DNA of 6,360 nucleotides, from NCBI GenBank assembly GCA_900554535.1, contig USIA01000112.1:1-6360 (forward strand), in the 5' to 3' direction. Made by a program: the position numbers and the translations under genes. Position 1 is the first letter of the stretch. Each line of letters starts with the position of its first letter. This document shows positions 5,148 through 6,360 of this stretch, in pieces. This stretch comes from an uncultured Oscillospiraceae bacterium. Its GTDB lineage: Bacteria; Bacillota; Clostridia; Oscillospirales; Acutalibacteraceae. The notes below the pieces were generated by a model. It saw nothing but the letters and a program-made list of their open reading frames with translations. It was not told where the DNA came from and ran no database searches.

Positions 5148-5213
5148 GGACAGAGCCTTCATAGGGTATAGTTAAGTTACCACACACAACAAACCCAAAA
5201 AGGAGCTCTGTCC
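5148..5213 (+). repeat. inverted repeat around the transposase ribosome binding site
   Basis: GGACAGAGC (5148-5156) is the exact reverse complement of GCTCTGTCC (5205-5213). The second arm begins at the last base of AAGGAG (5200-5205) and runs to 4 nt before the ATG. Another GGACAGAG occurs at 5110-5117. In a transcript entering from upstream the arms can form a 9-bp stem that hides the translation start. A candidate internal -10 (TATAGT, 5167-5172) would give a transcript lacking the first arm. Confidence 0.6.
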
Positions 5214-5216
5214 CTC

Positions 5217-5759
5217 ATGAGTAAGAGTATAACACAAGACATGCGGTATCGGCAATCCCTCATGCAGTATGCGGCGAAATATGGCGTGAGCCGTGCCAGC
5301 CGGAAATATAACAAAAGCCGATCCTACATTTATTTCTGGAAAAAGCGCTGGGACGGCAGTGTGGCCTCTCTGGCCTGCCAGTCCAGACGCCCGCACCACC
5401 ATCCGAACCAACACACAGAAGCAGAGTTAAAGCTCATCCGGGATATGCGAAGAAGGAATCCAACGCTGGGAATGGTGGAGCTCTGGCACCGGCTTCGCAA
5501 ACGCGGTTACACCCGCTGCCCGGAAAGTCTGTTCCGGGTCATGCGCAAGCTGGGAATGTTTCCACAGCCAAAGGCCAAAACGCCATACAAGGCAAAACCA
5601 TACGAACAAATGCCTGGCTGCCGGACGGCTGGCATCAGATTACGCTTGAAATCAATTGGGATGCAGCCGGTCCAAACTGCTGGTTTATCAGCGATCCGAC
5701 GCTGCGCAATGTATGCCCTGTCGGTCTGTGGTGCCGGATCGATCATGATATCCATGTGA
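5217..5759 (+). pseudogene. truncated DDE transposase (IS481/IS3-like), fused to unrelated sequence
   Basis: The reading frame is open for 180 codons, but only about the first 132 look like transposase. Residues 11-45 form a helix-turn-helix (YAAKYGVSRASRKYNKSRSY) and residues 67-115 a second helical DNA-binding segment (ELKLIRDMRRRNPTLGM, then HRLRKRGYTR). The linker reaches PYEQM at 128-132. In full-length relatives, as I recall them, a DDE integrase core of roughly 180 further residues follows. Here that core is missing and residues 133-180 are an out-of-frame reading of another gene's tail. With no catalytic domain it cannot transpose. A truncated DNA-binding protein could still bind element ends, but that is speculation. 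AAGGAG (5200-5205) lies 11 nt before the ATG. Confidence 0.85.
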
Positions 5760-5767
5760 TTTCTTAA
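5612..5767 (+). pseudogene. 3' remnant of an unidentified gene joined to the transposase fragment
   Basis: From about 5612, in a frame different from the transposase, a 51-codon stretch runs to TAA at 5765-5767. It starts AWLPDGWHQITLEINWD, includes CWFISDPTLRN and ends RIDHDIHVIS. The even composition with Trp, Asp, Ile and aromatic residues is like a true protein C-terminus, unlike the Arg/Cys/Ser-rich reading in the transposase frame. It has no start of its own. I do not recognise the family. The sudden change of coding frame at about 5612 marks a deletion or insertion joint. Confidence 0.5.
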
Positions 5768-5780
5768 TATTTGCATTGTT

Positions 5781-5810
5781 TTGCTTGCAAATGCTTGCAT
5801 TTACCCGTAA
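5781..5810 (+). promoter_or_regulatory. tandem 10-bp inverted repeats, probable antitoxin operator
   Basis: Three contiguous decamers are each inverted repeats around two central bases: TTGC-TT-GCAA (5781-5790), ATGC-TT-GCAT (5791-5800) and TTAC-CC-GTAA (5801-5810). They are spaced one helical turn apart and cover the -35 box and spacer of the toxin-antitoxin promoter. Such phased short palindromes are typical binding sites for ribbon-helix-helix repressors, the fold expected in the antitoxin encoded just downstream. Confidence 0.55.
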
Positions 5811-5823
5811 AAATGGCTACACT
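5795..5823 (+). promoter_or_regulatory. promoter of the toxin-antitoxin operon
   Basis: TTGCAT (5795-5800), a 17-nt spacer and TACACT (5818-5823) predict a start near 5830. That leaves a very short leader, with AAGGAG (5831-5836) almost at the 5' end. It overlaps the tandem decamer repeats, which fits autorepression. Confidence 0.65.
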
Positions 5824-5846
5824 ATAGCCAAAGGAGTGTGATATGC

Positions 5847-6152
5847 ATGGCAAACACATCAGCAGTTTATGCGCGCATTGATACCGACCTAAAAGAAAGC
5901 GCTGAGCGCATTCTTTCTCAGCTTGGCATTTCGCCGTCGAGCGCGATCCAAATGTTTTACAGCCAGATCGTGCTGCAAAGAGGGCTGCCGCTCAACCTGC
6001 ATCTTCCGACCACAAAGCCGACAGCAATTGGCGGCATGAGCCGCGAAGAACTGGACGAGGAACTCCGGAAAGGAATGGATTCTCTGAAAACCGGCAGGAC
6101 TTATACGGTGGATGAGGTGGATGCAGCGCTTGCAAAGGAGTTCGGCATATGA
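5847..6152 (+). CDS. RelB/DinJ-family antitoxin
   Basis: This 101-residue protein begins NTSAVYARIDTDLKESAERIL with GISPSSAIQMFYSQIV (27-42), the N-terminal ribbon-helix-helix DNA-binding and dimerisation motif of RelB/DinJ antitoxins. The C-terminal half is charged (REELDEELRKGMDSLKTGR, then YTVDEVDAALAKEFGI), as expected for the toxin-wrapping tail. Antitoxins of this type neutralise a RelE-like partner and repress their own operon. The start is ATG at 5847 with AGGAG 10 nt upstream. A GTG at 5838 is in frame but too close to the ribosome binding site, and an ATG at 5843 is out of frame. Its stop overlaps the toxin start (ATGA, 6149-6152), giving translational coupling. The antitoxin is intact while the toxin is broken. 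Confidence 0.92.
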   Translation: MANTSAVYARIDTDLKESAERILSQLGISPSSAIQMFYSQIVLQRGLPLNLHLPTTKPTAIGGMSREELDEELRKGMDSLKTGRTYTVDEVDAALAKEFGI

Positions 6153-6322
6153 GCGAGAATTACTCTGTACGGTATTCTCCAATGGCGATGGACGACTTGC
6201 GGGCAATCTATACGTATATCGCCGAGCATCTACAAGTTTCAGAAACGGCTAAAAAGCAAGTTGGTGCTAGAATAAAAATCGTACAAGTGAAAATGAGAAA
6301 ATCCTATATACCGAAAACATGA
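6149..6322 (+). pseudogene. truncated RelE/ParE-family toxin
   Basis: The ATG at 6149 overlaps the antitoxin stop. The first 40 or so residues (SENYSVRYSPMAMDDLRAIY, then TYIAEHLQVSETAKKQVGAR) match the N-terminal strand and helix hairpin of RelE/ParE toxins. These are small (about 90-100 residue) proteins; RelE-type members cleave mRNA on the ribosome and ParE-type members poison gyrase. After about position 6270 the sequence turns A-rich and the frame ends at 6322, giving only 57 residues. The C-terminal strands that carry the catalytic residues are absent, so the product should be inactive. The loss is best explained by insertion of other DNA, since a new gene begins 34 nt further on. Confidence 0.85.
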
Positions 6323-6350
6323 TACAATAGATGTATGGTACAGAAGGAGG
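6323..6350 (+). promoter_or_regulatory. possible promoter and ribosome binding site of the gene at the right edge
   Basis: TACAAT (6323-6328), preceded by TGA as an extended -10, has no good -35 partner. AAGGAGG (6344-6350) follows, 5 nt before the ATG at 6356. A short inverted repeat ATACA/TGTAT (6322-6336) overlaps the -10. Confidence 0.4.
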
Positions 6351-6355
6351 ATCTC

Positions 6356-6360
6356 ATGAT
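6356..6360 (+). CDS. start of a gene cut off by the window edge
   Basis: An ATG lies 5 nt after a consensus AAGGAGG. Only the first codon and two bases are inside the window, so the product cannot be named. Its position just after the break in the toxin gene suggests it belongs to the DNA inserted there, perhaps an insertion sequence. That is inference. Confidence 0.5.

Noticed and set aside
1..6360. CRISPR array or rRNA
   Set aside because: No regularly spaced direct repeats and no rRNA-like segments were seen.

Overview
The window looks like chromosomal DNA from a Gram-positive anaerobe of the Clostridia, plausibly near the Oscillospiraceae. This rests on the strong AGGAGG-type ribosome binding sites, canonical sigma-A promoters, a CCA-encoding class II tRNA-Leu, a guanine riboswitch, an EFR1-type flavodoxin/ferredoxin fusion and a Clostridia-style transposase. 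I cannot name the species. GC content is moderate, and drops sharply around the regulatory region at 1940-2220.

Layout. Positions 1-173 hold the 3' end of an unrecognised + strand gene. Its stop codon overlaps the stop of a convergent two-gene - strand unit: an ADP-ribosylglycohydrolase (719-1531) followed by a small DUF3841-like protein with a TTG start (170-691). Next on the - strand is a cold shock protein gene (1718-1936) with its own promoter, a roughly 140 nt leader and a 3' terminator. Divergent from it is a complete tRNA-Leu(CAG) transcription unit (promoter 2188-2216, tRNA 2250-2336, terminator 2342-2380). About 250 bp without a gene follow, containing a long unexplained hairpin. Two metabolic - strand genes come next: an EFR1-family flavodoxin/ferredoxin protein (2631-3455) and guanine deaminase (3614-4897). 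Guanine deaminase is preceded by a guanine-class purine riboswitch. From about 5100 to the right edge the DNA is accessory. It holds a transposase cut off after its DNA-binding domains and fused out of frame to the tail of another gene, a RelB/DinJ-type antitoxin with a repeated-decamer promoter, a RelE/ParE-type toxin broken after about 40 residues, and the first codon of a new gene at the edge.

The most interesting signals are regulatory RNAs. (1) In the guanine deaminase leader, the terminator's 5' arm is built from the P3-L3-P3' segment of the guanine aptamer. Ligand binding should therefore prevent termination, giving a guanine-ON switch for a guanine-degrading enzyme. Most guanine riboswitches repress, so this is the reverse of the usual logic but makes metabolic sense. 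(2) The cold shock gene leader holds a 21-bp hairpin followed directly by seven U's, between the promoter and the gene. Its four non-Watson-Crick positions are G-U pairs only in the cold shock transcript, which points to a transcription attenuator working as RNA. (3) The ADP-ribosylglycohydrolase/DUF3841-like pair is a candidate ADP-ribosylation module, but the role of the second protein is unproven.
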